Below, in pieces: positions 33,786-46,500 of a DNA stretch of 64,000 bases (position 1 is its first letter; each line of letters begins with the position of its first letter). Under the pieces are notes generated by a model. The model worked only from the letters and a program-made list of their open reading frames with translations. It searched no databases and was not told the origin of the DNA. This stretch comes from Chlamydoabsidia padenii (taxonomy: Eukaryota; Mucoromycota; Mucoromycetes; Mucorales; Cunninghamellaceae): positions 248,001 to 312,000 of the forward strand of contig JAIWND010000005.1 of assembly GCA_025330725.1 (NCBI GenBank), given 5' to 3'. Both the position numbers and the translations under genes were made by a program.

Positions 33786-35537
33786 TTACTTTTTAACGAT
33801 TTGCACGACATCTTCATCTTGAAGTATGTGTTCCTTGCCCACCTTTTGAGGGTTATGTTTGACAGATGATCCCCACACATATGCACTAGGATAAAAGACA
33901 AGTATTAGTACATTACATGATTGAAATCCACCATTACCATTTAAATTGTTCCAAGATAGCTTTGTGAATACTATCACAAAAGTCTTCCACTGAGTTTTTG
34001 TTGGAGGTGAGCACCACAGGTTGTTCATAGTCAGGTAGTTGCCCTTTTGGTTTTGTGTAGATTCGGACCAGAGCCAATTTCTTTAAAGAATGACAAATAT
34101 ATATGTCATTAGTATCTACACAATCCCATTGTAATGTAACTTTACCTTCCACATGGTTTCCAATAGTTCATCAAAGTTCCATTCATGATGAGCACAGATA
34201 GGTACAGCATTGGGAATCTTGTAGATCAGGTCCAGTTCTTCAATAGAGATTTGATCAATCTTGTTAAGCACATAGATACATGGAATATATATACTATCAA
34301 TAGACATTTCGGTTAGTAATGGCATTCATGTATAAATAATTCAAGTAATCTAGCTTTACCGATTGCCCTAAAAAAAAGGGGGGGGGAAACAGAAGAGTTA
34401 GTTAGTATCAATACATATATAAAACACAAGTGATGGTAAAGTTACTTACTTCAACCACATCAATGAGATCATCAATAGATGAATCTTCTTTAAATGAGAT
34501 ATCAGCATTATGGATACGGTATTCACTGAGCACAGCCTTGACTTCATCTTGAGTAATTTGAGTTAATGGCACGGTATTGGTCATGTTGATTCCACCCTTT
34601 TCCTTCTTCTTAAAGATGATCGCAGGAGGTTTCTTGTTAAGTCGAATACCAAATCCTTCCAATTCCTTTTCAATCAGTTTTTTATCCGTCATAGGTTTCA
34701 GCACATCCAATACAATAAAGATCAATGAGCAAGTACGAGCCACTATTCGAAAAACAAACAAACAGATAAACAGCACATGAATACAATCAATCAATCATCA
34801 TTAATTACAATAACACCCTACTCCTTTTTTACTTACCAGCAATAACTTGACGACCACGACCTTTACCATCCTTGGCACCTTCAATAATACCTGGAAGATC
34901 GAGAATCTATTAAAAAGAAAAATTTAAAAAGTTGGTTAATAGCCAAAGAATAGATAAATAGACTTGATCATGTTACCTGAAGTTTTGCACCTTTATATTG
35001 GACAACACCAGGGACAGTAGTAAGAGTGGTGAATTCATAGGCACCAACTTCGGAGTGTGTTCCAGTGAGCTTGGACATCAAAGTAGATTTGCCGACAGAA
35101 GGGAAACCTATTAATAAAAAAGAGAATTGAGTCTACAGGTACAAAGACTGTTTTACTTTTCATATTTAAAGAAACCTTACCAACAAACCCAATACGAGCA
35201 ACACCAGTTTTGGCAACATCAAAACCAACTATTCATAACCAATTGTTGTTTCCATTAGTATTTAAAAGGTTGTAATAAAGTAAAAGGGGGGAGGGTTACT
35301 TACCACCGCCACCACCACCACCGCTAGAAGGTGTCATGATTTCACGCTTGAGTTTCGCCAACTTTGCTTTTAGCTGACCCAAATGATAAGACGTGGCCTT
35401 ATTCTTTTGGGTCTTGGCCATTTCAGCCTATGCATCAATATAATAAAGAGAGTGGGTGAGATAAGTGACAGTGACATTAAACAAAGGCTGTTTCCCTATT
35501 AGGTCCAATGGTTTACCTCAATTTCCTAAGTGGTTCC

Positions 35538-35568
<31 letters not shown>

Positions 35569-35647
35569 GTTTATATCAGTATATCAGTTTGACGATTAGA
35601 TATATGTATTTGCCTGGGTTTACCTTGATGCGTTCGACAACACTCAT
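33786..35647 (-). CDS. Developmentally regulated GTP-binding protein DRG1 (Rbg1)
   Basis: Eleven exons give 365 aa: 35647-35624, 35525-35517, 35427-35304, 35228-35181, 35107-34977, 34906-34837, 34742-34450, 34367-34360, 34293-34146, 34080-33938, 33895 region corrected to 33885-33786. Motifs are [21 protein letters not shown]1 [10 protein letters not shown]3 [21 protein letters not shown]4 NKID, SAHH-like [13 protein letters not shown], and the C-terminal TGS domain ([36 protein letters not shown]). DRG1 binds translating ribosomes with a Dfrp/Tma46 partner and helps resolve stalls. Two internal exons are only 9 nt (Glu-Ile-Glu) and 8 nt (Gly-Asn-Arg); both are needed to restore conserved residues. 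Confidence 0.95.
34360..34367 (-). other. 8-nt micro-exon of DRG1
   Basis: GGCAATCG is flanked by TTTTTTTAG upstream and GTAAAG downstream. It supplies Gly-Asn and most of Arg in the conserved VVEGNR.YIPC stretch. Confidence 0.85.
35517..35525 (-). other. 9-nt micro-exon of DRG1
   Basis: GAAATTGAG between CCACTTAG and GTAAACC encodes Glu-Ile-Glu, matching the ERIKEIEAEM start of DRG1 proteins. The upstream intron carries a 29-nt T tract before the acceptor. Confidence 0.85.
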
Positions 35648-35720
35648 GATTGTTGGTGGTGAGAAGAGGGAAGGAGAAGAGTGAAAGAAAAAAAAAAAAA
35701 AGCTTAAAGTCACAATGACA

Positions 35721-35733
35721 TTCAAATCCCGCC
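35721..35733 (-). promoter_or_regulatory. Exact promoter-motif copy (TTCAAATCCCGCC) before DRG1
   Basis: Reads GGCGGGATTTGAA toward DRG1, 74 bp upstream of its ATG, in the 269-bp region shared with the divergent gene at 35917. Confidence 0.7.
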
Positions 35734-35916
35734 AGGTTAAACTTTGGGCCTCAGACAATTTCTCCTTTTCTTTTCCTTTTCTTTACTTTTTTTATGCATT
35801 TTTGTAAAAACGACATTTAACTCCACCAGCAAAAGTAGGATCCTTCTCCTCCAACAATTTTACATACTCTATTCAGTAAACCCGATCTCACCTCTTTTAA
35901 ACACCAATCAACAACT

Positions 35917-36694
35917 ATGGGCAAAAAGAAATCAACGACGGCCAAAAAAAAAAAAAGTCAAGCACAAAATCGCGGATCAAAAGCAACGAAAGTAAAAAGC
36001 GAAAACAACAAATATCGCCCAAATCGAGCCGTTTCTCGTCTTTACAAAACAGCACTGGATACACAACAGTATAATAATCAACTTGTCTTGATGCGACAAT
36101 CATCCTTTCCACCAACAGATACTAAACCAAAATGCTTCACTTATGCCAGCATTGCTCCATTGACTTGGGCAGCTTATATCTATGATCCTCAGTTTAACGT
36201 GGTAGAAAGTGATAAAAATGATGATGACTTGACGTTAGCCGATCATGATGGTGATAGCCCTTTGACGGATACTATTGAACTTTGCTCTATACTTGAGGAT
36301 AATATGGATGGACTGTAAGTATGTAAAATGATTGGATATAGGGATTAATACTCACATTGTATACTTTACTTTTATTTTATTTTTTGTCTGCATTACCTTT
36401 AACAGGCCCAATGCTTTATTAGATTTAAACTTGACTGAAACTAAAACAACCAATGACTACTTTCCAAGTCTGCTGTTGCCTATCGAACAAGGCCCCGAAT
36501 ATGACTCCAGCTGCCAAGAGGTCTGTGATCTACATGAATTTAAAAACTCCGACAGTCATGCAAAAGGTAAAAAGGGGTGGGGTGATCTTTATGGGATGAA
36601 ACTAACAGCTTTTTCTGGTTTTTAAATCTTTATAGTAATGGCATCAATGATGGAAAAGGAATTCATCCGTTATTTTGATACAACTTTTTACTAA
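35917..36694 (+). CDS. Uncharacterised protein with Lys-rich N-terminus, 205 aa
   Basis: Three exons, 35917-36314, 36406-36566 and 36636-36694, join in frame. The start MGKKKSTTAKKKKSQAQNRGS is a likely nuclear or nucleolar localisation segment. The rest is acidic and mostly non-repetitive (SIAPLTWAAYIYDPQFNVVES; DTIELCSILEDNMDGLPNALLDLNL; EVCDLHEF), ending MMEKEFIRYFDTTFY. I do not recognise a family. It is divergent from DRG1 with 269 bp between starts. The intact splicing and normal composition of the second half support a real gene. Confidence 0.65.
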
Positions 36695-37027
36695 ATCAAG
36701 TCTTTGGAATCTTCTTACTGGAACTCCTTTTTGCTTGCTTCTTATGTAATGTGGCTTTAGCTAGGCTCCCTTTTACCTTATCATATTTACCCTTTCCACC
36801 TTATTCCTTTATCATTCACACTGTAGCCTACGTTTTGCTATTGTATTAAACTCTCACAATATATGATTTACCAATAAAAATTACGATACTTTATTAAACA
36901 CACATCACTGGCATTTTCGGGCAATGTGGGTCGGCGGCGTTTAAATACGTTGTGGCAGAAAAATAAAAAGGAAAAAAAAGCTGAAAATTTTTTTCTACAA
37001 CCTTCTTCTTTTTTGTAATAATCGATC
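36695..37027. other. Intergenic: Mak5-like promoter
   Basis: No gene. GGCGGCGTTTAAA at 36933-36945, 83 bp before the next start codon, is a two-base variant of the recurrent motif. Confidence 0.6.
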
Positions 37028-40000
37028 ATGGTTAATGCAAAGAAATCCAACACCAAAAAGGCGACTCCATTGACGAAAACTGACAGTTTCACGACAAAAC
37101 AACACAAGAAAAAGGACACACCGGTTTCAAAGAACAAGAAGCGCTCCATTGATGCAGTAGACAACAGTAATGATCAACAAGAAGACTATGAAGATCTTGG
37201 ACAATTAGACTCTTGGGACTGGAATGAAGTGACAGCACCTTCAAATGTGTTTATGGGTGACGATAGCACTGGCTTCTTGTGTCTTGAAGAAATCTCTGAT
37301 GTGGAGGTTGATTACGAAGGTGACGATAGAACTGGCAAAGTGCTTACATTCAAGGTAAAAGTTTAAAAAAAAAAGGCATTGAGGGTAAAATACTGAACAC
37401 TTGTTTTGACGTATAGAGAAAGAAAAAGGCAGACCGTAAACCTGGTTCCAAGGCACAACCTACTCAACCATTGGCCGATATTGATATGGGTGAATTCTAT
37501 GACCTGGATACCTTTAGTGAAGAAGCCTTCTTGAAGCAACAAAACCAAGGTGCGACCATTGAAACGGATACGGTGGTAAATACTCTCACTCAAGACGATG
37601 AACACATGTCCGAATCTGACACTGAAGCACAACAACAGGACGACAGCGAAGATGATGATGCGGATGAAACAACAACGGTGGTACCAAAGGAAAAGAAGGC
37701 ACAGGTATTGAAGGGGAAACAACTGACCAAGCAACAAAAGGAATTGGAAAAGGTCAAGAAACGACTGGAAAACTATGAAAAGGAAGATGATTCTACCAAG
37801 GACGAAAAGGACAAGGTGAAGAAACGAAAACTGATCAAGAAGCTCACTTTTTTCAAGGCGAAATTGGAAATGGAAATTGCAGCAGGTTTGGATAAATCGG
37901 TGGTAACAAATAAAGTGGTGGCGGATGAACAAGTGCAACCAAAGGTGGGGGCTACATCTATTCGACCCTTGGTAGAAGACGTGGATCAAAGTAAGTATGG
38001 GAAGACAGGAGGAGGGTGATGTTGATACTGATTGCTTATTCTTTAATAGGCGTTGATGTGTCTGCTTGGAAAAACCTCAATTTGTGTGAACCCATTGTCA
38101 ATGCACTCAAGCACTACAAATTCTGTGAACCTACTCAGATCCAAAGCAGGTCTTTACCCAAAGCCTTAGAAGGTCGTGATATCGTTGGTGTTGCTGAAAC
38201 GGTAAGTAATCACTCTATATCAATTCATCTTGATCTTATTACTCACTATTACCTTTTTCTGTTTATATATATATGTATACATAGGGTTCTGGTAAAACTC
38301 TTGCCTTTGGTATTCCTATCGTTGACCACATCTTGAAGCAAAAGGAACGATCCCCTGGTTTGGCTGGTTTGATATTGGCTCCCACAAGAGAATTGGCTAT
38401 TCAGGTCAAAGATCATATTAGAAATATTGCTGTATTTGGTCATGTCAAGGTAAGTACGATTGGGGGGATGATGATGATGGTTTTAATGGTTACAAATCAC
38501 TAAACTCATTTTATATGTAGGTGGTGGCTATTGTTGGTGGAATGTCTATTCAAAAGCAACAACGTCAGTTGAAGGATGTGCCGGATATCATTGTAGCTAC
38601 CCCTGGTCGTCTTTGGGAACTCTTATCTAGCGTAAGTGTAATGACCATACACCCTAACTTTTTGCTAATATGTTTATTCTCTCTATTTCCTATATTTAGA
38701 ATCAAACTTACATGGATCTATTAAAAGACATCAAGTTTTTGGTCCTAGATGAAGCTGATCGTATGTTGGAAAAGGGTCATTTTGAAGAACTCTCGAACCT
38801 CTTGCGTGAACTTTCGTCGAAACAGCAGTAAGTATATGAATGGCACTATGATTCAGGGGGATTTACTCACTAATGCTTTTGTATCTTTTTTAGGAACACC
38901 ACTGAATGGCCTGAAGATATTGCCAATGATGAAGCTCAAAAAGTCATCGAACGCGGTAAGTCTTGTAAAAAAAAAAGGGGGGGAGGGGGGGGGGAGACGG
39001 TGGTGATGATAGTGGTGAGGAGGAATCATGATTACTAATAAACTATCCATTGTGATTATATGATTAGATGTTGGCGTCCATCAAACCTTTATCTTCACAG
39101 CTACTATGGACAAGGATATCCGATTCAACGTCAAGTCAAAAAAGGCACAAAAAAAGTCCAAGGGAACATTAGGTAATCATATAAACTGGATTTTATTGTG
39201 TCATGCATAAACTAAACCTGCCTTCTTTACATCATTCACTAGCTGATTTGGTGCAAAGAATCGAGTTTGCTGATGCCAATCCTGTGGTGGTGGATGTGAC
39301 CTCTGAAAAGAAGGTGGCTGCTCGTCTCGTGGAAGCTAAAGTGGATTGCTTGAAAACTGACAAGGACCTGTATGTGTATTACCTTGTAACCCGCTATCCT
39401 GGGCGCACCATCATCTTTGTCAACAGTATTGATGCCATTCGTCGATTGGTTCCTGTATTCCGACTTTTAGGCGTCGAAGTCCTTGGATTACATGCCCAAA
39501 TGCAACAGAAACAACGTTTGAAGAATTTGGATAGGTAATATTCATTTGATAAACTGATAGTCAATCAAGACTTAATTTTTTTTTGTAACATAGATTTAAG
39601 GAAAATGATAAAGCAGTATTGGTGGCATCTGATGTGGCGGCTCGTGGTTTGGATATTCCTTTGGTTGAACATGTTATCCACTATCAATTACCTCGATCTG
39701 GTGAAATCTACGTCCATCGAAGTGGTCGTACCGCAAGAGCCAATCGTGATGGTATCTCTCTGTTGCTATGTGGTCCTGATGAACTAAAAGTATACAGGAA
39801 GTTGGTACAAACTTTACGAAAAGGTAAAAACTCATAAGGAGGTGGGTGGGGGGGGGATGAGTATTTCCATACTGACTGTCTCTCTGCCTTTCTATTATAG
39901 GTGAAAAATACCCGGATTTCCCTGTCGATCTCAGCATCTTGCGTGAAATGAAGAAGCGCGTACAACTGGCAACTGAAATTGACAAGCTCGAACATCAAGA

Positions 40001-40411
40001 AAACAAGATCACTCATGAAGACAACTGGATGCGAAACATGGCCAAGGAAATGGATATGGACTTTGACGAAGATTTAGTCAAGGGGAACAACAATAGTAAG
40101 GAAACAACAGCAAATCAATTGGAAAAGGATCGTAAAAAGGTGAAGGCTTTACGGTATGAACTCAAGGAATTGCTCAAGGCACCTATGCTTCCTGATGGTG
40201 CATCTACACGCTATTTGACTGGATCTGCTATTAGCGGTTTAATGGACCGTTTGATCGAAAATGAAGGTATGTAGGCATAACATATATGGTGATTATGATG
40301 GTATAACTAACAACTTGCACATCTTCTTTAGCAAACCCAACATTGTTGCCTGCACATGGAACCAGCAAGGCAGTGGATGATGCCAGATCCGCCAAGAAAA
40401 GAAAGCTTTAA
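37028..40411 (+). CDS. DEAD-box ATP-dependent RNA helicase Mak5 (DDX24)
   Basis: Twelve exons join to 863 aa: 37028-37354, 37417-37990, 38050-38201, 38285-38449, 38521-38631, 38700-38827, 38894-38955, 39068-39172, 39243-39534, 39594-39823, 39901-40266, 40332-40411. The N-terminus is Lys-rich, then acidic, with SWDWNEV and [15 protein letters not shown]. Helicase motifs in order: Q-motif ..PTQIQ, I AETGSGKT, Ia PTRELAIQV, Ib [55 protein letters not shown] Lys/Glu-rich helical tail follows. The large insertion between motifs II and III is typical of Mak5/DDX24, a nucleolar 60S-assembly factor. Motif III is TAT rather than SAT. Confidence 0.93.
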
Positions 40412-40559
40412 AATACATATACACTAGTCATCATTTAAAATAGTCATCATTTAGAGTAGATATCACATATTGTAATAAAGATAAAAGTAAAGGTTTTTAT
40501 TGTGTTGTTTGGACTAGTAAAAAAAAAAAAAGTGTGGGGTTGGTAATATTACTGTATAA

Positions 40560-40798
40560 CTATTGGTCCTTCTTCACAGCAACATCCTTCTTGTCAGCCA
40601 TCATAGATTCCACACGGACACCACCAACGAGTCGGACGAGACCAATGACAAGGCTGTTTAGTTTGCGAACAACGAAGAAGGCTGGAATCTTGTTGGGAAG
40701 CATGAATTCAGATGAAGAGGATACGCTAGATGCAACAGGTTGACCAGAAGGAGATGCTGATTTTGGAGTTGCCATAAAAGCCATGATCACGTACTACC

Positions 40799-40830
<32 letters not shown>

Positions 40831-41827
40831 GTGAGTGAATTACTTGAATTATGCAGTAGTGGGTTTCTTACACTGGGATAAATTAAAGGGAACAGAGCCC
40901 CTCCACGCAAAGTTGATAGGAAGAAGGTAAGGAATGTAGCAGGAAGACCTAAAAAAAAAAAAAAAAAAACAGTATGACGTTAATTACATCCTTTCACCTT
41001 TTTCTTTTAAGACTTACCAAATCCAAGGAAGAATGACCAATGTTGTTCTATGTAAGCTATGCGTTGTTCCAATGACCATCCCATATAAACCCATCTATAC
41101 CTATTAATCAAAAGAAAGTGTTAATAGAGGAGATAAAGAGACATTCATGCACTTACTCGAAGCAGTAGTAAGACACGATCAGGCAGTTCATAGCAAAAGA
41201 CAATAAAACACCAACCATGGGCACCGATCGTAAGAGCGAGGCAAACACACCACAGTTGATATAAAAGATGGTAGTATACACAGTGGCAGCAATTGATTGG
41301 ACAGCATTCGATACATTACCAGCAGACGCATTAGGTGAGTTCTTATTTTGGACCTGGAGCGATTTCTCGGCTATTTCGGAATAAAACTTGCCGTTGATCA
41401 TCAATAAGGCAATATACATGGGGAAGCCCAACAAATCCTATTAACAAGGGTATTAGTATTTGCCTTCATTAGAAATAGAGAGTGCCCAAATGGACCCGAG
41501 TCAGTCATTAATGGGTTGGGGTTTACTTACCGCATAAGCACAACCAAAGAGAGAATGGGTCGAGCGACTATAGTAGGTTTCCAAGAAGACAATACTACCC
41601 AGGAATACAACACCATTCAATAAGAAAGTTTTAATCATCGCTTTTTGCGCAGTGCTGGATCTATTAAAAAGAGTCAAAAGGTTAACCACTATCAGTTTTT
41701 CTATTCTTTCCTTTTGTACTTACGAGTAAAATAGAAGGAATGTCTTTGGCCAGTTAAAAGCAGACTCCAATCCATTCAAAAAGTTTCCCCAGTGTTGCGA
41801 GGAAGATGATCGAGAAGCAGTGGCCAT
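40560..41827 (-). CDS. EI24 (etoposide-induced 2.4)-like ER membrane protein
   Basis: Six exons, 41827-41724, 41660-41531, 41437-41157, 41100-41018, 40948-40872 and 40793-40560, give 302 aa. Several hydrophobic helices are visible (FLLNGVVFLGSIVFLE; FPMYIALLMING; YTTIFYINCGVFASLL; VGVLLSFAMNCLIVSYYCFE). The diagnostic EYRWVYMGWSLEQRIAYIEQHW...FFLGFGLPATF block matches EI24/CysZ-fold proteins. In animals EI24 is an ER protein linked to autophagy and import; the fungal role is poorly known. Two of its introns carry T tracts of 18-27 nt before the acceptor. The promoter motif (GGCGGGAATTCAA, 41929-41941) lies 102 bp upstream. Confidence 0.85.
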
Positions 41828-41928
41828 TGGTGGGGGGGTTTTTTTTTTTAAAAAAAAAGGGGGGGAAGACAAGTGAGAAGAGAAGTTTTTTGAAAAAGAA
41901 TCCAACATGCCAAAATATAGCAAGGCGG

Positions 41929-41941
41929 GGCGGGAATTCAA
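41929..41941 (+). promoter_or_regulatory. Recurrent promoter motif copy (GGCGGGAATTCAA) before the EI24-like gene
   Basis: Two-base variant at the usual distance from the start codon at 41827. Confidence 0.5.
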
Positions 41942-42093
41942 AATGATAACACACCCACACCTAAAGTCAATACACATATGATGATGGGTAAACAAGTCAA
42001 AAAGAGTCATTTTATTTCAAACAATGGATTAAATAAATACTAGATAAAGAGAGGGAAGGATACTAATAGTAAGGACCAATGTTGTTTTTAAGT

Positions 42094-42600
42094 TTAAGCC
42101 ACCACTTTGCCGATAATGTTATATCTCTTGGAGAAGAAGACGTGCCATTGATCAAGTGTTTCGAGTTCTTTTTCGGTCAGAGTACTGTAATCTGCCACAC
42201 AGTCTTCTAATTTCAAAGAAGACATACCAAGAGCCTATTGAGAAAAGTTGTTTTTTTTTTTTAAAAAAAAAAAAAAGATGAGTGCCATGTCACCCCCTTC
42301 CCCCTTTTTTTATTACTGTTATTTGTCTTGATCCCTTGTACTTACTCTAGAAGCATCTTTTCCAGCAAAGCAGTTATATCCAGCTCCTTTTCCATAGCTA
42401 TCGGCCTTTTTGGATACATCAAAAATATCACCTTTGATGGCAACATAAATGGGTAAAGAAGGATCTGAGCCATCGTATTTGGAGAGTTCAGCAACAGTAA
42501 AAGGTGTATCTTTAGGAGATTCACTATACCATAGGGATGAGTATTTGCTAAATAGAGTTACGGTTTTGCTATTTACACTTACGTGGACATGATTTTTGAA
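42094..42600 (-). CDS. Cytochrome b5-like haem/steroid-binding protein (MAPR/Dap1 type)
   Basis: Exons 42600-42593 (8 nt), 42523-42346 and 42234-42094 give 108 aa. The fold is recognised from FTVAELSKYDGSDPSLPIYVAIKGDIFDVSKK, YGKGAGYNCFAGKDASRAL and LTEKELETLDQWHVFFSKRYNIIGKVV. This is the membrane-associated progesterone receptor group, in which a Tyr rather than two His ligands binds haem; relatives (Dap1, PGRMC1) support cytochrome P450 sterol synthesis. No N-terminal membrane anchor is present, as in Dap1-like short forms. The first exon holds only ATGTCCAC. Confidence 0.9.
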
Positions 42601-42751
42601 GTACAAAAGAGAAGCACTGAATTCGCGATGTAAGGCCAAAATATAAAAGGTGTGATATTTTAAAGCGCCGCCACAATATATTATAAATGTCGCTCCTCCC
42701 TGAATTCCTTTTCTTTTGCTTCTTCCTTATCTTAAACATTATGCTCTTTAT
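42601..42751. promoter_or_regulatory. Compact bidirectional promoter between the MAPR protein and Fab1 genes
   Basis: Only 151 bp separate the two start codons. TTAAAGCGCCGCC at 42660-42672, a variant of the recurrent motif, is the one obvious shared element. Confidence 0.55.
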
Positions 42752-42764
42752 ATGTCGACTTTGA
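42741..42764 (+). promoter_or_regulatory. Upstream ORF overlapping the Fab1 start codon
   Basis: ATG at 42741 opens a 7-codon frame (MLFICRL, stop TGA at 42762-42764). It overlaps the proposed main start at 42752 in another frame, so ribosomes using the first ATG would bypass the main one. This could lower Fab1 synthesis. Confidence 0.5.
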
Positions 42765-43521
42765 ATAACTCTACAAACACCATGCTCTCACGTTTTGAAT
42801 ATGATGATACCTCAACCTTGACGACGTTTAATCTTTGTGATACTGAAGTGGACAAGGAATATGATGAAGGGGTCTTATCGAAATTCATCTCCAAGTTCAA
42901 GACAGCTGTCTCTGGGCAACAATCACAACAGCAAACAACCCATCAACAACAACAACAACAACGGATGTATAAACATAACACAAACGATGAAAAGTATTCA
43001 TTGTCAACACCTGGGTTTGATCATGGTCTCTACTCTTCCACTCCTGCATCAACGACAACTTCAGCAACCCCGACAACCAAACCAGGTATGAATGACAGCA
43101 GTTACTTCCCACCGTTACCACCGCCTCCTCCTCTTCCTCATTCTATTGGCTCTGGCTCTGGTACTTTGATGGCCATGGGTGATAAACAACAACAGTTACC
43201 TCTCAAGTCTCCAGCAACAACTACGGGCGACTATGACACATCCTGTATTCCTGAAATTGTCCCATTGGTGAAAACTTCGTCTTGTGATAGCGATAATCAA
43301 TCGGTGATGACCAACTTTTCGGTGTCCAACTCAAACTCACTCAGTCGAATCATTGCTAGATTGCGGGGTGAAGCGCCAAACAAGGAATACTGGATGCCTG
43401 ATGAAAACTGCAAGGAATGCTTTGAATGTGGTGCACACTTTAACTTTTTTAGACGTAAACATCATTGCCGTGTTTGTGGTAAGTCTGAATTTATATGTGA
43501 TTTCTACAGGTATGATTCTAA

Positions 43522-43555
<34 letters not shown>

Positions 43556-46500
43556 TTTTTTTTTTTTTCCTTCTTCGGGAATAGGTCAAATCTTTTGTGG
43601 CAAGTGCGCTTCTCATATTATACAAGGTGAACGGATCAGCCAAATGGGTCAGCTACGGGTTTGTAACTTTTGCTTCTCCAAATTTGAACGACAAGAAGAA
43701 GTTGCCTCTGCTCAAGAAGCCTACCTGCTCTCAAGTAACCGAACATCGCTTGATTTGGATGGTGTACCAGCTTATTCACCTGTTGTGCCTGATCAACGAC
43801 CTCTCTCTGTTGTACCGAATATGCAAATCCCAACGACTTCTCTACAACAACACTCGGAATATGGCAGCAGCACCTCAACAACTTTGGCACTGGAAATACC
43901 GACTCGTCCTATCACACCTCGTGCCAGTACTTCCATGACGTCCATCACCCATCATGATAATCAACAGGACACAAGCCTTTCTAATTCTGGTGGACTCAAG
44001 AAACTACTGGTGGCTACTAACACAATGCTACGACCTCGATCAAGGACCAACACTATGACTTCATTGATGCTGGATACGACTCTTGTGGATGGAAGGGCGT
44101 CATTACATTCACCTATGCCATTCCGAAGAAATTCAATGTCTCTCTCCTCTCCTCATACAGCTTTTGCCGATGGTGGTGGTGGAACAATCTTGCCTACGGG
44201 GGAATACAACACATTCTCTGGATCCGACAATGAAGATGATGATGCAAGAAAATGGGATCGCAATCCTCGAAACGTCCTCAACTTTCTTGGTGGCACCAAC
44301 TCATCCAATGGTAACGAACAACGTCCTACCTCGATGATCCTCACCAATGCATCTCAAATGGCGGCTTTGGAGGCAATGATGGCGACTGGGACTGACGAGG
44401 ATTGGCGTGATCAAAAGACTCGGGCAAAATTTCGATCTAAAAGCGTACGCCGGCGACTCAGCATGACTGGTGGTGGACGACCTATTAGGACAAGAACACA
44501 AAGCCTTATGCGGAACACACCTGTCACTAATCTGGATCTCTTCCAGCATGATATCAGCACCGCTGCCACCACAACCAACACCAACAATAGTACGGCAGGT
44601 GGTATGGTACGGGGTCATTCTTCTCCTATCTTATCAGCAACAACAGAATCATTAACACCAACACCGGCTCCATTGCCACTCGAAGCAGCATCCTCGTCTT
44701 CTACTTTATCTACGGCATTAAAGCCATCTACCGACATGATACCCGCATCAGATCATATTACAGCTCAAGGTGATGGGGCGACTGAAACGGTCGAGTCACA
44801 TTCGGATATATTCAACAACCCTTCTTGCATGCAACAACAGCAACAGCAACAACAACCCTCTTCTTTATGTAGACCTAGACGTTACTCTTATACTCCTCGT
44901 GCTGTCGAATTCAATAAGGAGGCGGTGACTTATATGCGGAAAATGGTACGACAAATGCTGAAAGAGGCGGACGATGTTACTTTTTACCGGGATGATTGGG
45001 AAGATGTATTGACGGACTTGCTACTCAAACTTGCCGATAGTGTGCATCCTGATGTCCAAGGTGGTGATGAAATTGATGTGCGTCATTATATCAAGATCAA
45101 GACTATTGCTGGTGGTCTACCTAAAGACAGCGTATTTGTCAATGGTGTGGTCTGCTCCAAAAACGTGGCTCACAAGGAAATGGCAAGAACAATCGAAAAA
45201 CCAAAGATCTTGATTCTTTTGTTTCCCTTGGAATTGTCTCGGGATTTCTCAAAAGGTGAACATCAATTACAATCGATCAATCCTGTCCTGGCTCAAGAAA
45301 AGGATTTCCTGGAAAAACTCGTCAACCGAATCACTGCTTTACAACCAACTATTGTCCTTGTCCATGCCAATGTGTCTCGGATCGCCCTGGACTTTCTTTG
45401 CAAAGCCAAGATTGTCGTCGTCTTTAACGTCAAACTTAGCGTGCTGGATGCTGTCTCTCGATGTACTGGTGCAAGTATGGTCTCGTCTTTTTTACAACTG
45501 TCAAAAGATAATCTGGTGCTTGGTGAATGTGGGATGTTTGAAGTGGTGACTCTGGTGCATGATTGGATTCCTAATCGGCGTAAATCATTCCTTCTCTTCC
45601 ACAAATGTACCCCTGATCTAGGTGCAACTATTATTCTTCGGGGTGGAAACACGGAATCTCTTCGAGCGGTCAAGCATATTTTGGATTTTATGGTCTTTGT
45701 TGTCCACAATCTTCGTCTGGAATCTTCTCTGTTACAAGACTTCTCAACAATGCGCAATGATTCGTCCGGTGGTGAGGTGGTGTCAAACAATGATCTTGAT
45801 ACATCCAAAGGAAACAATAGGGTGGAAAAAGAAAAAACGGCAACGTCAACAGCAGCAACAACGCAAGATCAACTTGTTCAACATGTATCAACCAACGATG
45901 GGAACTCTTCTGATGAAAACATTAGCAGCTCACTTGATGATGATGATCCATGTCTACGACTAGTGAATCAAACAATTGATCGGTATGAACAAACAATTGT
46001 ATCGGCATCTCCATCTGTTGTTTTTCCTCCTCCCTACTTGTTATTACGACTCAAGGAAACTCAAACAAAGCTATTGGCACTCATCCGGAACTATCTTCTC
46101 TCGGGTCGGTTATTGGAATCAGGGGTAACAAATGGTCAACAACTTGTGGATGCTATGGTCTCGTCCTTGCCTGATTCACTTGTTGGCATGTCTCAATACT
46201 TTCGTGGATTCGATCAATATTTGGGCAACAACAATGAATACGAACAGCTTTTGGAAGAACATACTCAGCGTTGGCGGACACTTGATGCATGTCTTGGTGA
46301 AATCGATCATGTATCTCCTCTCTTTTATCAACAGTTTGTGGTGCTTTATAATATTGTTTGTACAGTAACAGCTGTACCTTGTCAAGACCCACAAACACGA
46401 AGGATCGACTATTACCGGATACCATCAGATTTGACACTCGGTCAGTACGTGGAAGACATGGTCAGTTGTATCGATTATCCTTGTACGTCAAACCTGTGTG

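Noticed and set aside
37363..37989. 208-codon minus-strand frame rich in Phe/Leu
   Set aside because: Antisense of the acidic/Lys-rich N-terminal exon of the Mak5-like helicase.
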